Source: Pirellulaceae bacterium
GTDB taxonomy: Bacteria; Planctomycetota; Planctomycetia; Pirellulales; Pirellulaceae
DNA length: 35,064 nt
Assembly: GCA_018402565.1 (NCBI GenBank)
Contig: JAGYIQ010000019.1
Span: 1-35,064, forward strand
Direction of reading: 5' to 3'
Program-made: the position numbers and the translations under genes
Shown here: piece after piece, positions 6,749 to 15,501 of the stretch
How the letters are laid out: the number at the start of each line of letters is the position of its first letter
How positions within the stretch are numbered: the first letter of the stretch is position 1
Notes under the pieces: generated by a model
Seen by the model: the letters and a program-made list of their open reading frames with translations, nothing else
Told to the model about the DNA's origin: nothing
Database searches by the model: none

Positions 6749-7039
6749 TCACCATTTTCGCGCGAAGACCAGTAGGCGGCGCTCATCTTTGCCTTTGGCG
6801 ATGTTCTTTGCGTGCCTCGCCTTAAAGGACGCGCGACGCTTCTTTGCGGCCTCGCTTTCGCCCTTCTTGGCAGGCGACCCGCTCACGCCCTGTTGGCCGA
6901 AGCGGATCGTCTTCACCTTGTCCGCCCTCCTTAGCCACGACGATGACTTTTGGTCAGGTGACGGTGTTCGTTTGGGCTTGTTCACGCCAGCAACGCCAGC
7001 GCGCTTGACAGCCGCGCGGGCTTTGTCAGCGGCGGACAT
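6749..7039 (-). CDS. Small basic phage protein (DUF6321-like)
   Basis: ATG 7039 overlaps the preceding TAA. SAADKARAAVKRAGVAGVNK, then after shifts KVKTIRFGQQGVSGSPAKKG, KKRRASFKARHAKNIAKGK and, in the last frame, MSAAYWSSRAKW. The segment K-x-I-R-F-G-Q-Q-G-V-x-G with R-R-x-S-F-K-A-R-H-x-K-N-I-A-K-G-K-M-S-A-A-Y-W is a recurrent phage protein of about 95 residues (DUF6321-like as I recall it). Possibly binds DNA because of its charge; function unknown. Last gene of the leftward unit. Confidence 0.72.
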   Translation of the reverse strand: MSAADKARAAVKRAGVAGVNKPKRTPSPDQKSSSWLRRADKVKTIRFGQQGVSGSPAKKGESEAAKKRRASFKARHAKNIAKGKDERRLLVFARKW

Positions 7040-7083
7040 TACTTCTTCTTCCCGCCTTTTTTGGTGGTCTTCTTAGTGCCCAT
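7039..7083 (-). CDS. 14-residue lysine-rich peptide
   Basis: MGTKKTTKKGGKKK and stop, in frame from ATG 7083. It lies between two basic-protein genes and its TAA overlaps the next ATG (TAATG). An upstream ATG near 7100 could extend it by a few residues if a base is missing. Real expression is uncertain. Confidence 0.35.
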   Translation of the reverse strand: MGTKKTTKKGGKKK

Positions 7084-7096
7084 CTTTTGCCATGCA

Positions 7097-7256
7097 TCAT
7101 TTCTTCCTTTCTTCCGGTTTCTTGGCCGTCTTGGCCGCTTCACAGCGCCAGCGGTTAATTCGCCCTTCGTTCCCGGTTTCCGCATGCGCTCGCCCGAGCC
7201 TTCTTTGATCCGGCGGCGCTTTGCAGCTTAATGTTTGCGTAGAGACCTTTTGCCAT
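7097..7256 (-). CDS. Small basic hypothetical protein
   Basis: Start ATG 7256, 4 bases after the endolysin stop. MAKGLYANIKLQ, then in shifted frames RIKEGSGERMRKPGTKGEL, TAGAVKRAAKTAKKP. About 52 residues; the Y-A-N-I-x-x-K/R-x-x-R-I-x-x-G-S-G-E-x-M-R-x-P-G-x-x-G pattern recurs in phages next to other small basic genes. Function unknown; DNA binding is possible from charge. Confidence 0.62.
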
Positions 7257-7257
7257 G

Positions 7258-7709
7258 TTATTTCACCAGTTCGAAATGTGGGCCATCGATGAAGGCCGCT
7301 TTCCTGGCTGCGGCGAATCGACATATTCGTTCATCAAGTCCTCGGCTGTGCCAGTCCAGTCAGTCAGGTTCTTATTGCCAAACCCGCGCCCCAGCGCAGA
7401 GTGATGCCTGCGTTGATCGCACCCTCGCCCATGGCGTCGGCGATGTCGTCATAAAGGTTGAGTTCCCACAGTCCGCGCGAGCCGATGAACGCCATCAGAT
7501 CGACCCGCATCGCCGGTCAGGTGCTTGCTGTTCATCGTCTTGCTGGCACCCTTGGCAGCCAGCACCTTTGCTCTTCGATCGTCCGAAGACCTTGGATCAC
7601 GCCAAAGTCAATTTTTGTGACCTTGATGGCATGATGAACAGCATCTTGCAGGCGCTGATCGACGCCCTTTAAGGTTGTCAAGCGATCACTGTGAAAGTTT
7701 GAAGGTCAT
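7258..7709 (-). CDS. Endolysin, M15-type zinc peptidase
   Basis: ATG 7709 after GGGGAGAAAG. Order: LKGVDQRLQDAVHHAIKV, DFGVIQGLRTIEEQ, SKTMNSKHLTGDAVDL, LWELNLYDDIADAMGEGA, AGITLRWG, and FIDGPHFELVK. The S-K-H-x-x-G-x-A-V-D motif supplies the zinc His and Asp, and G-P-H-F-E the last zinc His, of M15 L-alanyl-D-glutamate or D-Ala-D-Ala peptidases used as endolysins. No signal peptide, so export depends on a holin. About 150 residues, normal for the group. Three shifts; all catalytic motifs are retained. Confidence 0.88.
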
Positions 7710-7733
7710 GTCTTTCTCCCCAAATTGCCAGCG

Positions 7734-8116
7734 TCACTTTGTGATGCCTTGCTTCTTTTCATAAGTTCTCAAGCCGCCTAGGCCCCAACATGCCCATCAG
7801 CACAGTCATCAGCGATGACATATCAAACTACGGCAAGTCGGCACAGGATGCAGCCCGGTAACGTTGAACGACACCAGCACGAACACAAGAAACGGCTGCA
7901 GAACAAAATGGTAAGCGAAAGCCACAGCGCAAATCCAGCCGACCGCAGGTTGCGCCAGCCCGCCGCAAAGATCGACCCGCTTGCAGCCTCGGCCTTGTTC
8001 ACATCAGTCTGCGCAAGGGCAAATCCTGCGTGTTTTTCGCTCATTGTTGCAATTTCATGGGCGAGCGCAGCCTTCTGGTCTTTGTCCTCAATGAACTTAT
8101 CAAGCAGCCCGGTCAC
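7734..8116 (-). CDS. Holin, GTA three-transmembrane type
   Basis: GTG 8116 start: TGLLDKFIEDKDQKAALAHE, ALAQTDVNKAEAASGSIF, then GWRPAVGWICAVAFAYHF, VLQPFLVFVLVSFNV, MSSLMTVLMGMLGLGGLRTY and EKKQGITK. A charged helical N-terminus, the G-W-R-P-x-V-G-W-x-C motif, then membrane helices and L-G-x-x-x-L-R-T-x-E-K match the GTA_holin_3TM family. About 127 residues. Directly upstream of the endolysin, it would open the inner membrane for it. Three shifts. Confidence 0.82.
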
Positions 8117-8130
8117 GGAGGCTCAATCAG

Positions 8131-8387
8131 TTACCCAGCATCTTTCTTTTCCTCCGACTTGCGGCCCGACAGAGATCATGATGCCTGACAGTGTGCCAGT
8201 GAGGAAGAGTTTATGATCGGGCCGATCATGCAAAGAACTTCTCATCGTTTGGGGCCGATGCGGTCATCGGCTGGGTCACAAAGACAAGGCTGTAAAGAAC
8301 AGCCAGCACAGTAAACATCAGGGTCAGGCCAAACTCACTACGCCGATGAAGTAGCGCAGCTTGGCGTCGAGCATTTCACGGTGTCAT
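8131..8387 (-). CDS. Two-helix membrane protein in lysis cluster
   Basis: ATG 8387, overlapping the previous stop. After an early shift: EMLDAKLRYFIGVVSFGLTL, MFTVLAVLYSLVFVTQPM, a polar loop TASAPNDEKFFA, then LIGPIITLFLTGTLSGIMI and SVGRKSEEKKDAG. Two membrane helices with a short loop and a charged tail. Could be a second holin or pinholin-like partner of the three-helix holin downstream; the family occurs in lysis and tail regions of podoviruses. About 85 residues. Confidence 0.6.
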
Positions 8388-8588
8388 TGGGTCTCTCCCA
8401 GATCAATGAGCATGTGAGTGCAAACCTCCGCCGCCAAGCAGGCAGGCGGCGAGCAAGCGCAGGCTGGTCAAAATTAGACGGGTCTTGGCAGAAATAGCGG
8501 AAGTGACCATCGCCAGCCAAGTAGAACACCACACCCACGGCCAGCAGTATAAGGGCAGGCAGGATCAAGAGCGGGCTTCTGTATTCAT
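8384..8588 (-). CDS. Small cysteine-rich membrane-anchored protein
   Basis: ATG 8588 behind AGGGGA. SPLLILPALILLAVGVVFYL is a single N-terminal membrane helix or signal anchor, followed by a short outer part AGDGHFRYFCQDPSNFD with later Cys (ACLAAEVCTHMLIDLGETQ). Small phage proteins with C-Q-D-P-x-N-x-D and paired cysteines are known in lysis regions. The outside part may be periplasmic; a spanin-like role is only a guess. About 67 residues; two shifts. Confidence 0.55.
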
Positions 8589-8596
8589 AATGTCCC

Positions 8597-9049
8597 CTAT
8601 GATGATTGTTGCTGCACTGAAATAGGCAAAGCAAAGCCAGACCGCCGACGCCTGCCAGGCGCCAAGGCCAACGATGACCCTGTAATTAACAACTCTTTCA
8701 TCTCAGCGGCGATGATCTGTGGCTTGCTTGCGCTTGAACCTGCGCCTCAACCGCATCAACTCCTCCCAGCCACTCTGGCGTAGGAGTGGACGTAAAGGTG
8801 CGCAATTCATTGCGCTGGGCTTCGATCTTCTTCTTGGCTGCAGAATTTCGATCGCTTCGGCCTGGACGTTGCCACCCACCTTCCACCAGGGCGGGTTCTC
8901 GGCCTTCTTCGCCAAGAACTCGATGTCGCTGATCGCGCCCGCCCAGGTGGCAAGCTGGCCGCCCATATCCTGCAGTTCGCCCGACCTCAATGCCCTTTTC
9001 CAGCGTTGTATGCCGCGCTGGCGGTAACTATGATCGTGATCGGGTCCAC
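8597..9049 (-). CDS. Conserved phage protein with C-terminal membrane helix
   Basis: GTG 9049: DPITIIVTASAAYNALEKGI, EVGRELQDMGGQLATWAGAI, SDIEFLAKKAENPPWW, AEAIEI-AAKKKIEAQRNELR, TF, then ESGWEELMRL-like residues, and a hydrophobic end VIVGLGAWQASAVWLCFAYF. Proteins that begin M-D-P-I-x-x-I-x-x-A-x-A-A-Y-N-x-x-K-K-G-I-E-x-G-R-E-L-Q are common near lysis genes of podoviruses with unknown function. About 150 residues. Several shifts. Confidence 0.6.
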
Positions 9050-9053
9050 GACA

Positions 9054-9282
9054 TTACTTCCTCAAGTGAGCCTCGATGGCGTCCAGCTTCTCCATCACCT
9101 TGGCAAAGCTGGCTTTCATCTCCAACGAACTCTCGGTCATGCGCCTCTTTTGTTTGCAGCATGCGTGGCTTTAAGCACCGCGATGTCCGTGGTGGTGATT
9201 TGGGTGCTTGCTATGGAAACAGCCAAACGAGGCCGCCCTGGAGCGACAGCCCGCACTGCATGATTGTATTAAGAACTTCCAT
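9054..9282 (-). CDS. Small coiled-coil protein
   Basis: ATG 9282: MEVLNTIMQCGLSLQGG, LVWLFSIASTQITTTDIA, VLKATHAANK and TESSLEMKASFAKVMEKLDA then IEAHLRK. N-terminal hydrophobic segment followed by a heptad-like helix. About 75 residues. Similar short proteins occur in phage tail-to-lysis intervals; possibly membrane associated. Confidence 0.5.
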
Positions 9283-9285
9283 CGA

Positions 9286-9592
9286 TCACACTCGCGGTGG
9301 CCAAACATGGCGTAACCGTTGGGGGTAATCGTGACCGATCCCGGCGGTGTATTCGCCCGTCTTGATCCCCGCCCCGGTAATAATTCTTCATCGGGTCGTA
9401 GCCGACCTCCTCCGAAGATACGCTTACCCAAGTGTCAACGTCGCCAGTTGGTGCCGTCGCTGGATCGCTGAACCGTCTGTTACCGTCAAAGGCAGGCGGG
9501 TGCTATTACGATCGAAAGTTGAAATCGCCGATGATGTGAACCGGATCGGTCCAGGTGTCGGCCGCCGAGATGGTTTTGACTGTCGCTGGCAT
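9286..9592 (-). CDS. Small virion-associated protein candidate
   Basis: ATG 9592 behind GGGAGGTGACATAA. PATVKTISAADTWTDPVHII, GDFNLSIV, then PLTVTVQRSSDGTNW, RDVDTWVSVSSEEVGYDP and KTGEYTAGSVTI. Predicted all-beta. The V-T-V-Q-R-S-x-D-G-T-N-W-R-D-V pattern recurs in podovirus genes between tail and lysis genes. About 100 residues with three or more shifts; the stop position is approximate. Confidence 0.6.
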
Positions 9593-9657
9593 TTATGTCA
9601 CCTCCCTGCTGAGTTGCTGCGCATTATGCGGCATTCTGCCAGGGTGGTGTAACGCTT

Positions 9658-9951
9658 TTAGTTGTAACCCTCGCTGCTTCCTCCTAACATCACAGCTAAA
9701 TTTGTTTTGTAAGAGGCAAGCAAACTTTTCATCATGCTAGATTCAATCCATGATTCAGCCAGTGATGGACTCAAATTATCAAAAGACACAAAGTTTTGTT
9801 GCTCTGGGCTTGCCAAATAGATTGGCCTTCTGTAGCAACAGAACAATCTCCATCAGTTGATCAAGACCAATAAACGCTTTTCACGACATTGGTCATTTCG
9901 TTTTCAGACGGAGCAATCTCAAGTTGTCCGATTTGCCATTTTGTAAGTGAT
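9658..9951 (-). CDS. Conserved small phage protein after the tail fibre genes
   Basis: WQIGQLEIAPSENEMTNVVK, SVYW, then EGQSIYLASPEQQNFVSFDN, LSPSLAESWIESSMMKSLLA, SYKTNLAVML and stop TAA 9658. This is the pattern (x-Y-x-W-x-I-x-x-x-E, V-V-x-x-V-x-W, then a S-F-x-x-x-x-x-L-T-x-x-x-x-x-x-W-I helix) of a small protein family common after tail genes of podo- and siphoviruses. A strong AAGGAG stands at the expected place but the ATG itself is missing, probably through a sequencing error. About 97 residues. Function unknown. Confidence 0.62.
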
Positions 9952-9975
9952 GCTCCTTAATTTTTCCCCTTGAAG

Positions 9976-10665
9976 TTAAGTTGCTACACCGAGTGTAGCA
10001 CCGACCAAAAAAATTTGTGCGTTACCACCACTTGTGTTGGTTAAAGTAATCTGATTTCCTGCTGTTGCAGCAACACCAATATTGCCAGTCGTTACAATCG
10101 ATGCCACCCCAAGGGTTCCGCCGTCTACCAACTAAATAAATCCCCATGCTCGTAAGATTTGCTGTTGAATAAACTACAAACAATTGGCAGGCGTCCAGGC
10201 GTTGGTATCGTTGCCGTAATCGTTGCTCCGTTTGCGATGTTTTCACCCCGTTAGTTTTTCTCCTGAACGCGGTTGTTGCACTTGCCACAGTAAACGACCC
10301 TGTGCTTGCTGAGTTGAACCAATATGACGCCATCCTATCGCCCCGCCGTTAATATCAACACTGCTGTCGGCTTGCGTTGCCATGCTTCAAGGCCCAGTGT
10401 CGTGCGCTGGGCCGCAGCATCGGCATCATCCAAAATTGCTCTTCTTCCAGCAGATGTAAGGTCGGTGACGGCGTAGGTATCTAATGCGGTTGCGTAGATC
10501 ATCTTGTCGGCCTGCTGGTGATCTCTGCAATCGACGCAAGCCCAGCATCATACCTTGAACATCTGCTGTGCATAACCAGATAATGTGCAGGGTCTAGTGT
10601 CCCTTCAACCGTTACATTATTGAAAGTGGGATTCTACCAAACACGCCATGATTCTTAATTGTCAT
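9976..10665 (-). CDS. Tail fibre/spike protein with FGRNPTFNNV adaptor
   Basis: ATG 10665: MTIKNHGVFGR, then PTFNNVTVEGTL (an adaptor-like start shared with the 44-residue gene at 12.2 kb), KVYDAGLASIAEITSRPDKM, IYATALDTYAVTDLTSAGRA, ILDDADAAAQRTTLGL, then SMATQADSSVDINGGAIG, and a C-terminal beta domain: NIANGATITATIPTPGRLPI, VVYSTANLTSMGIYLV, GVASIVTTGNIGVAATAGNQ, ITLTNTSGGNAQIFLVG. That end resembles the end of the large spike next to it. About 228 residues. No head-binding domain and no beta helix, so it is probably an accessory tail fibre or capping protein. Several shifts. Confidence 0.68.
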
Positions 10666-10709
10666 GCTTTTGCTCCATTTTTGCCGTATGCATAATTTGC
10701 CTTTGCCAT
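10662..10709 (-). CDS. 15-residue leader-like peptide
   Basis: MAKANYAYGKNGAKA, open from ATG 10709 to TGA overlapping the ATG of the next gene (ATGA). Fills the gap between the large spike and the next fibre gene. It may act by translational coupling. No clear ribosome site precedes it, so expression is uncertain. Confidence 0.25.
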   Translation of the reverse strand: MAKANYAYGKNGAKA

Positions 10710-10718
10710 GACTTGTTG

Positions 10719-12118
10719 TTAAGCCGCAGCCAAACCAAATGGCGTTAAGGTCCAACGAATATTTGCTGTAACACCGCTTGCGTTGGTAATCTCAACTTGA
10801 TTGCTTGCAGTCGCAGACCAAGCTGACTTGACCGGACGAAACAATGTTGGAAATTCCAATATTTCCTGAACCGTCCCCGCACAGCAAATAAAGGCCAGGG
10901 ACTGTCAAATTAGCGGTTGAATACACAAACAATAATTGTGGGCGTCGAGGCGTTGGTATTGTTACTGAATGTTGCAGCATTAGCAATATTGCCAGATAAC
11001 CCGTTTGCTTCTTGAAAAGAGCCAGTGGTTTCCAACCTGCCGTTAAGCAATAACTGCGTGCGTCCAGTTTGCGTGTAAAAGTCGTGCCATTTGGCAATCA
11101 GGAAATTGTCCGTTTGCTTGAACAATTATGTTTCCAGAATTTTTGGAACTTCAGATGGCCCGTTGCCACCAATAAATGTTCTTCAATACCTGCGCCGCCA
11201 GATAGATTAACTTTTGAACAATCATCCCGCAACTGTAAAACTCAGAAAGAGTTAAAGTTATCCAAGTCTCTGGTGCAGGCTTCAAATGTACAACCAAAAA
11301 AAGTGTTTGGTGTTGTCAGTCCCCGCCAATGGCCCGGTTTGAGCAATTTTACTGCCGTTGGTGTCGTGTTTGGGCTTGTGCCGGATGTAATGCCTTCAAA
11401 ATTCACACCATAGAATTTGCAAGTATCGCCAGAATCAATTTTTGCCTGTGTTCATGCCCTCACCGCATCGGATGTTTATAAAATTGTTGCGGTTTGCGCC
11501 CCTGAGCAACTAGCGTTAGTGCCTTCCTGTATCAAATGGCGCGTGTGCAAAAATAAATGTGGGTATCTTTCAGTACGTTGTACCAGCATCCACTATCTGC
11601 ACCACCCCACATCTGGGCCAGCTTTCAATGTAAGCCTTCGGCACAATTTCGGATAAATAAGCCCAGAAAAATGTTAAAGTTCTGGTCTACGCGTTTTGTT
11701 GTTGCGTAACACTTTCGGGAACAACCCCAGCCCGCAAACACCTGTTTTGCCGGTTCCGTTAATAGATAAATCTTTGACACCGCCGTAATTGTCGGAGAAT
11801 CTAATAACGTACATATTGTCCGAGCCGCTTTTAGCGTAGTTGATGTTCATGGCCCTGTATAAACACCCTGTTTGCCGTGTTGTGCGCATTTTGTATTTGG
11901 AATTAGTAAACCATTCAGCACAGAGTCTGCGCTTGTCGTGCCGTTAATTAGATACTCACCCTCTGGAATCAGAACCGTTTCCGCCACCAGCTACCACGGC
12001 ATTAATTGCAACGGCAAGCAGCGCGATCATCAGTAACATCGCCACCTACTGCACCAAAATCAACCACATTAAATGCGGCCCATCTATCATTCGATTGTTT
12101 GTTTTTTGTCAAAGCCAT
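10719..12118 (-). CDS. Tailspike with pectate-lyase-like beta helix
   Basis: ATG 12118 after AGGAATCAATT. N-terminus MALTKNKQSNDRWAAFNVVD, FGAVGGDVTDDRAALLA, VAINAVVAGG, VLIPEGEYLIN: the D-F-G-A-x-G-D-G-x-x-D-D-x-x-A and P-x-G-x-Y pattern of right-handed beta-helix spikes (pectate-lyase-3 type). Repetitive beta strands follow, such as MYVIRFSDNYGGVKDLSING, and the end is a separate beta domain with VYSTANLTVPGLYLL, VEITNASGVTANIRWTLTPF. About 465 residues. It lacks the P22 head-binding domain, so it probably attaches through the first spike or the 44-residue adaptor. It likely binds or cleaves surface polysaccharide. A+T richer than the other genes, suggesting transfer. Many shifts. Confidence 0.78.
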
Positions 12119-12127
12119 AATTGATTC

Positions 12128-12262
12128 CTATGCGTATCCATGCAGCTCGATGCCCGCCGCGCCAGTTTTCTCAACGATCTGATCGACGGCCAAAATTCCA
12201 TCAACGGTGACGTTGTTGAATGTAGAGTTGCGACCGAAGATGCCGCCTTGCTGCCTAATCGT
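12128..12262 (-). CDS. 44-residue adaptor-like protein, start codon ACG
   Basis: One uninterrupted frame to TAG 12128: IRQQGGIFGRNSTFNNVTVD, then GILAVDQIVEKTG, AAGIELHGYA. AAGGAGG stands 7 bases before an ACG codon (12262), exactly where ATG should be. A one-base error or an unusual start are the choices. The core F-G-R-N-x-T-F-N-N-V-T-V-x-G matches the start of the fibre gene at 10.6 kb. Situated between the two spikes; a connector role is inferred. Confidence 0.6.
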   Translation of the reverse strand, partial: TIRQQGGIFGRNSTFNNVTVDGILAVDQIVEKTGAAGIELHGYA

Positions 12263-12274
12263 CGATCAACCTCC

Positions 12275-13105
12275 TTAAGGCACGAGGTTGGTGATTGTGG
12301 TCACAGTCCCGCCGACCACGGTCACCACGCCGAATGAAAAGAACTTGCCTGTTACCGTTCCGGTGATCGCATAAGATGCCGCTGGCACATAAAAGCCGCC
12401 TGCCCGGATCAGTCGCCGCCAGGCTGCGTTGAAAGCTGCCGTGTCATCCGTCACGCCATCGCCGATCGCACCGAAGTCCAGAACTGATGGCATCTGCCAT
12501 CTTGGATTGTGCGGTGCGGTTGATTGTCCTGAAAGCCCAGCGTTGAACACTACGCTGCTTGCGTTGGTTCGCCAAAGGTTGTTCACGCTGGCTGCGACCA
12601 CTTCGATTTCCGAAACGGCGGGCTGAACGTTAAGACACCGCCGGTGATCAGATAGTTGTCCTTGGACTGGTAAACGCCATCTATGAAAACATCAGCGGCC
12701 GATCCAACAAGCACAGCGCCGGTGAGCGTGTAATTGACCGTCACACACCATCGCCGATAAGGTGTCGTATGACAAAGGCCGCCACCAGCCGCAGCCGAAC
12801 CAGGAGCAACGCCAAACCCGACCGGGCTGTAGTTACAAGCTGGCTGCTCTTGTCGCGCACCGTCACCGAAAACTGCGCGTTAGCATAGATCAGCGCGGGC
12901 GCGCCATTGCGCATCACATAGCCGTTGGACGTGCGCAAAGGCTGGGCCGCAGGCTGCGTCAGGTTGATGTCGTAATAAACTTGGATCGGATTGGTTTCAG
13001 GATTGAGGCCAGCGACGCCGAAATACAGAAAGCCGTTGTCGAGCGGCGATCCGTCTCGATCGGTGAAAATCGGATGGGGGCGGTGCGAGGTTGCGTCAGG
13101 GCCAT
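12275..13105 (-). CDS. Tailspike 1 with P22-type head-binding domain
   Basis: ATG 13105 behind AGAGGAAACGATAA. Residues about 1 to 100 are the P22 tailspike head-binding domain: HPIFTDRDGSPLDNGFLYFG, VAGLNPETNPIQVYYD, QPAAQPLRTSNGYVMRNGAP, ALIYANAQFSVTVRDK. Next comes NYTLTGAVLVGSAADVFIDG, VYQSKDNYLITGG, and then the start of a beta-helix domain (LDFGAIGDGVTDDTAAFNAA, GFYVPAASYAITGTV) ending GGTVTTITNLVP. About 275 residues, much shorter than the 667 of P22 gp9, so it lacks a full enzymatic helix. It probably anchors the other spikes to the tail. Three or more shifts. Confidence 0.85.
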
Positions 13106-13158
13106 TTATCGTTTCCTCTCGCGTGTTTTTACCACGAAATGCAGGGTCTTGGATAGGT

Positions 13159-15477
13159 TCATTGCTCGGCCTCCGGCTCGGCACCCTGATCTGCGCTCGC
13201 AGCCAGGATCGCGCCTTGCAGCCAGTTGCGCGGGTCTTCAGTGACGGTCTCAGCCCAGCGCCGGAAGTCGCGCGAGTTGGCCACGCGGTTCACGGTGCGG
13301 CAGGCACGGTCTCTTGCGTTGCCTGCTCGACCAGCGCCTTGAAGTCATCGCTGCCCGGAAAAGCTGGCTGGCGCTGCATGCGATCGGAGAAACAGACGCG
13401 CCAGGGCATCGCCAAGGCATCGCCAAGGATCGCGCCGGGAAGGCCGCCCATCATACCGCCAGCGCCTGTCGTGCCAGCCATTGTGCGACGGCCTGCGGTG
13501 CTGGAAGCGACCGAGAAGCCCCTCAGCGCGCATGAGCCTCAATCAACGGCGGCCTGGTTCGCGCGGCCGGTGCTGATGATGTTCGCGCGGGCGTCTGTCA
13601 CCCGACGGGAAATCTCAAAGAGATCGCGCATCACCCGATCGGCTTCGGGGCCAATCGCATCGACCACCGACGGTAGACTTCCGGATTGCGGCGCAAGCTG
13701 GGAATACAGGTTCGTGAACTGCGAGAAGCCAAAGCCGCGCACACCACCCACGTGCCGCTGGCGATCTCGCGGATTGCGAGACCACAGCCTCGCGGCGCAA
13801 GTCCTCCGGGATTAAATCCAGCGTGCGGTTCAGGTTTGCAACGTCTCCCCTTTGCGCCGGATGCGATCGCCGCACGCAGGCGAGCAATGCTGCCCTGCTG
13901 GTCGCGGCCAAAGGCAGAGACGATCTGCGTGCCGAGTTCGCCCTGCTGCCATAAGCTGGTTTTGCCAGAACGAGGTTGTCGCGCAGTTCCGTTCCGCCCA
14001 CACGCTCGACGTTGTAGAAGCTGGTCGTTAGTCAGGGCGTTATACATGCGGCGCAGGGGTGGACTGATCCACGCTGCCATAAAGGGTTCTCCCAGATATC
14101 GCCATCGAGCGCGCGGCGGATTTGGTCCTTCTCGCGCATCAGGCGGCCGTAGGTCACAGGCTGGTCGGGGTCGCTGACCATTTGAAACGAGTGACGCTCT
14201 GCTGCCGAGTCATGCCGCTTCGCCACCGAGTTCTTCAGTCGAGCTGGTTCAGGGCGCGGACGATGTTGTCGGGCTCCCGAAACGCGTGCCGCGAGGGACA
14301 CAGCATCGACCTGGTCGTAAATGTCACCGGCGCGCGAGCAGATCGGCCTGCGTGCTCGGTCAGGCGGCCAGAACGCGGTCAGAGACCGTCGAGAGGTCGT
14401 GCCCGCCAAGCTGCTGAATGGCCTCGTCGGCCTGCTCTGTGATCCTGGTGAGGCTGTCGCGCCATGCTGCGCTTGCTTCGATCCTGCGATCCGAGCGCGC
14501 GTCGCGCCAATCGCCTCTTGGTTTGCCGCTGATCGGTCATCACATCGATGGGAGTTCGATCCCCACGCGCTCGGCGGCGGCGGCGGCTCTGGGTTTGCCC
14601 GGGCAAGCCGAGCCAGTTCCTCGCGGGCGCGAGCGAGCCGATGCCAAAACCAGCGCCACGGCGGATCAGTTCGCCAATGCGCGCGTCCTCGTCAACGGCC
14701 CCAGCGACGCCCAGACGCTTAGAGCGGCAGGAGCGGCTTCAGGTGCCTCCATGCGCGGCGGAGCCATCTCGAGGCGCTGCTGCGGCGGGCGGAATGGACG
14801 CAGGTGCCGCAGCGGTGGGCCGCCTGGCGAACGGCGCGGGAGATTAAGGCGCAGGCGGGGGAGCGCGAGAGGCTGTGCAGCGGCAGGAGGTGCAGCCTCT
14901 GGTGCGCCACGGACGCCACGGGCGCGGCAGGCGCGGCGATGGTCTGGCTGGCGATCCTGCGAAGGCTTCCGGCGCGGCCATCAGATCGCGCACCAAGCGC
15001 TGGGCGATTACGTCCATTACCAGCGTTCACCAACGAATCGCCCAAGCCGCCTGCAAGATAGCCGTAAGCACCGCCACCGGCACCGGCTGCAGTCATCAGG
15101 ATGTCGCCGAGATACTCGGCAACCGGGCGAACGGGCTCTGGAAGCGGGGACTTCTGCACCGCCCTCACGAACAAGCGGCACGCTGCCAGATAGATCTGAC
15201 CACGCCTTCGCCACCCAGCAAGCCCACCAGCCGCGCGGCCAGCGATCTCGAAATACTCACGGCTGAACTGCTCGCGCAAGGCGGCCGCTCAGAAGGCATA
15301 GGCGCAGGTGCCACGTCATCAATGCGCGGAGGTGCGACAGCGACAGTGGGCTGCGCACGCTCCAACAACGCCACCCAGCCGCCTGACGCGTTCCCGCTGG
15401 CGGTTCTGCAGCCGGTGCCTGCCCGATCTGGAGCAGGAGTTGCTGGGCTGCGCTGCGAACGTCGTCTTCTTCTTCCA
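13159..15477 (-). CDS. Large ejection (internal virion) protein, gp16-like by position
   Basis: Probable start EEEDDVRSAAQQLLLQIGQA near 15477, behind AAAGGAGACAA; the ATG itself is not readable. The N-terminus is Pro/Ala rich, then AEYLGDILMTAAGAGGGAYG (hydrophobic), a long charged helical region (EDARIGELIRRG, ITEQADEAIQQLGGHDLSTV, LMREKDQIRRALDGDIWENP, MYNALTNDQLYNVERVGGTE), NRTLDLIPEDLRREAV, a Gly/Ala stretch (GTTGAGGMMGGLPGAILGDA) and a C-terminus TVTEDPRNWLQGAILAASAD. About 770 residues. In P22 order the gene just before the tailspike is ejection protein gp16, which crosses the envelope at infection. Sequence similarity to gp16 cannot be judged by eye; many shifts. Confidence 0.62.
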
Positions 15478-15501
15478 GGCCTTGTCTCCTTTGCTCGCTC
15501 G

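Noticed and set aside
13106..13158. 18-codon frame between the gp16-like gene and the first spike
   Set aside because: It is only the spacer that carries the spike ribosome site; too short and without support.
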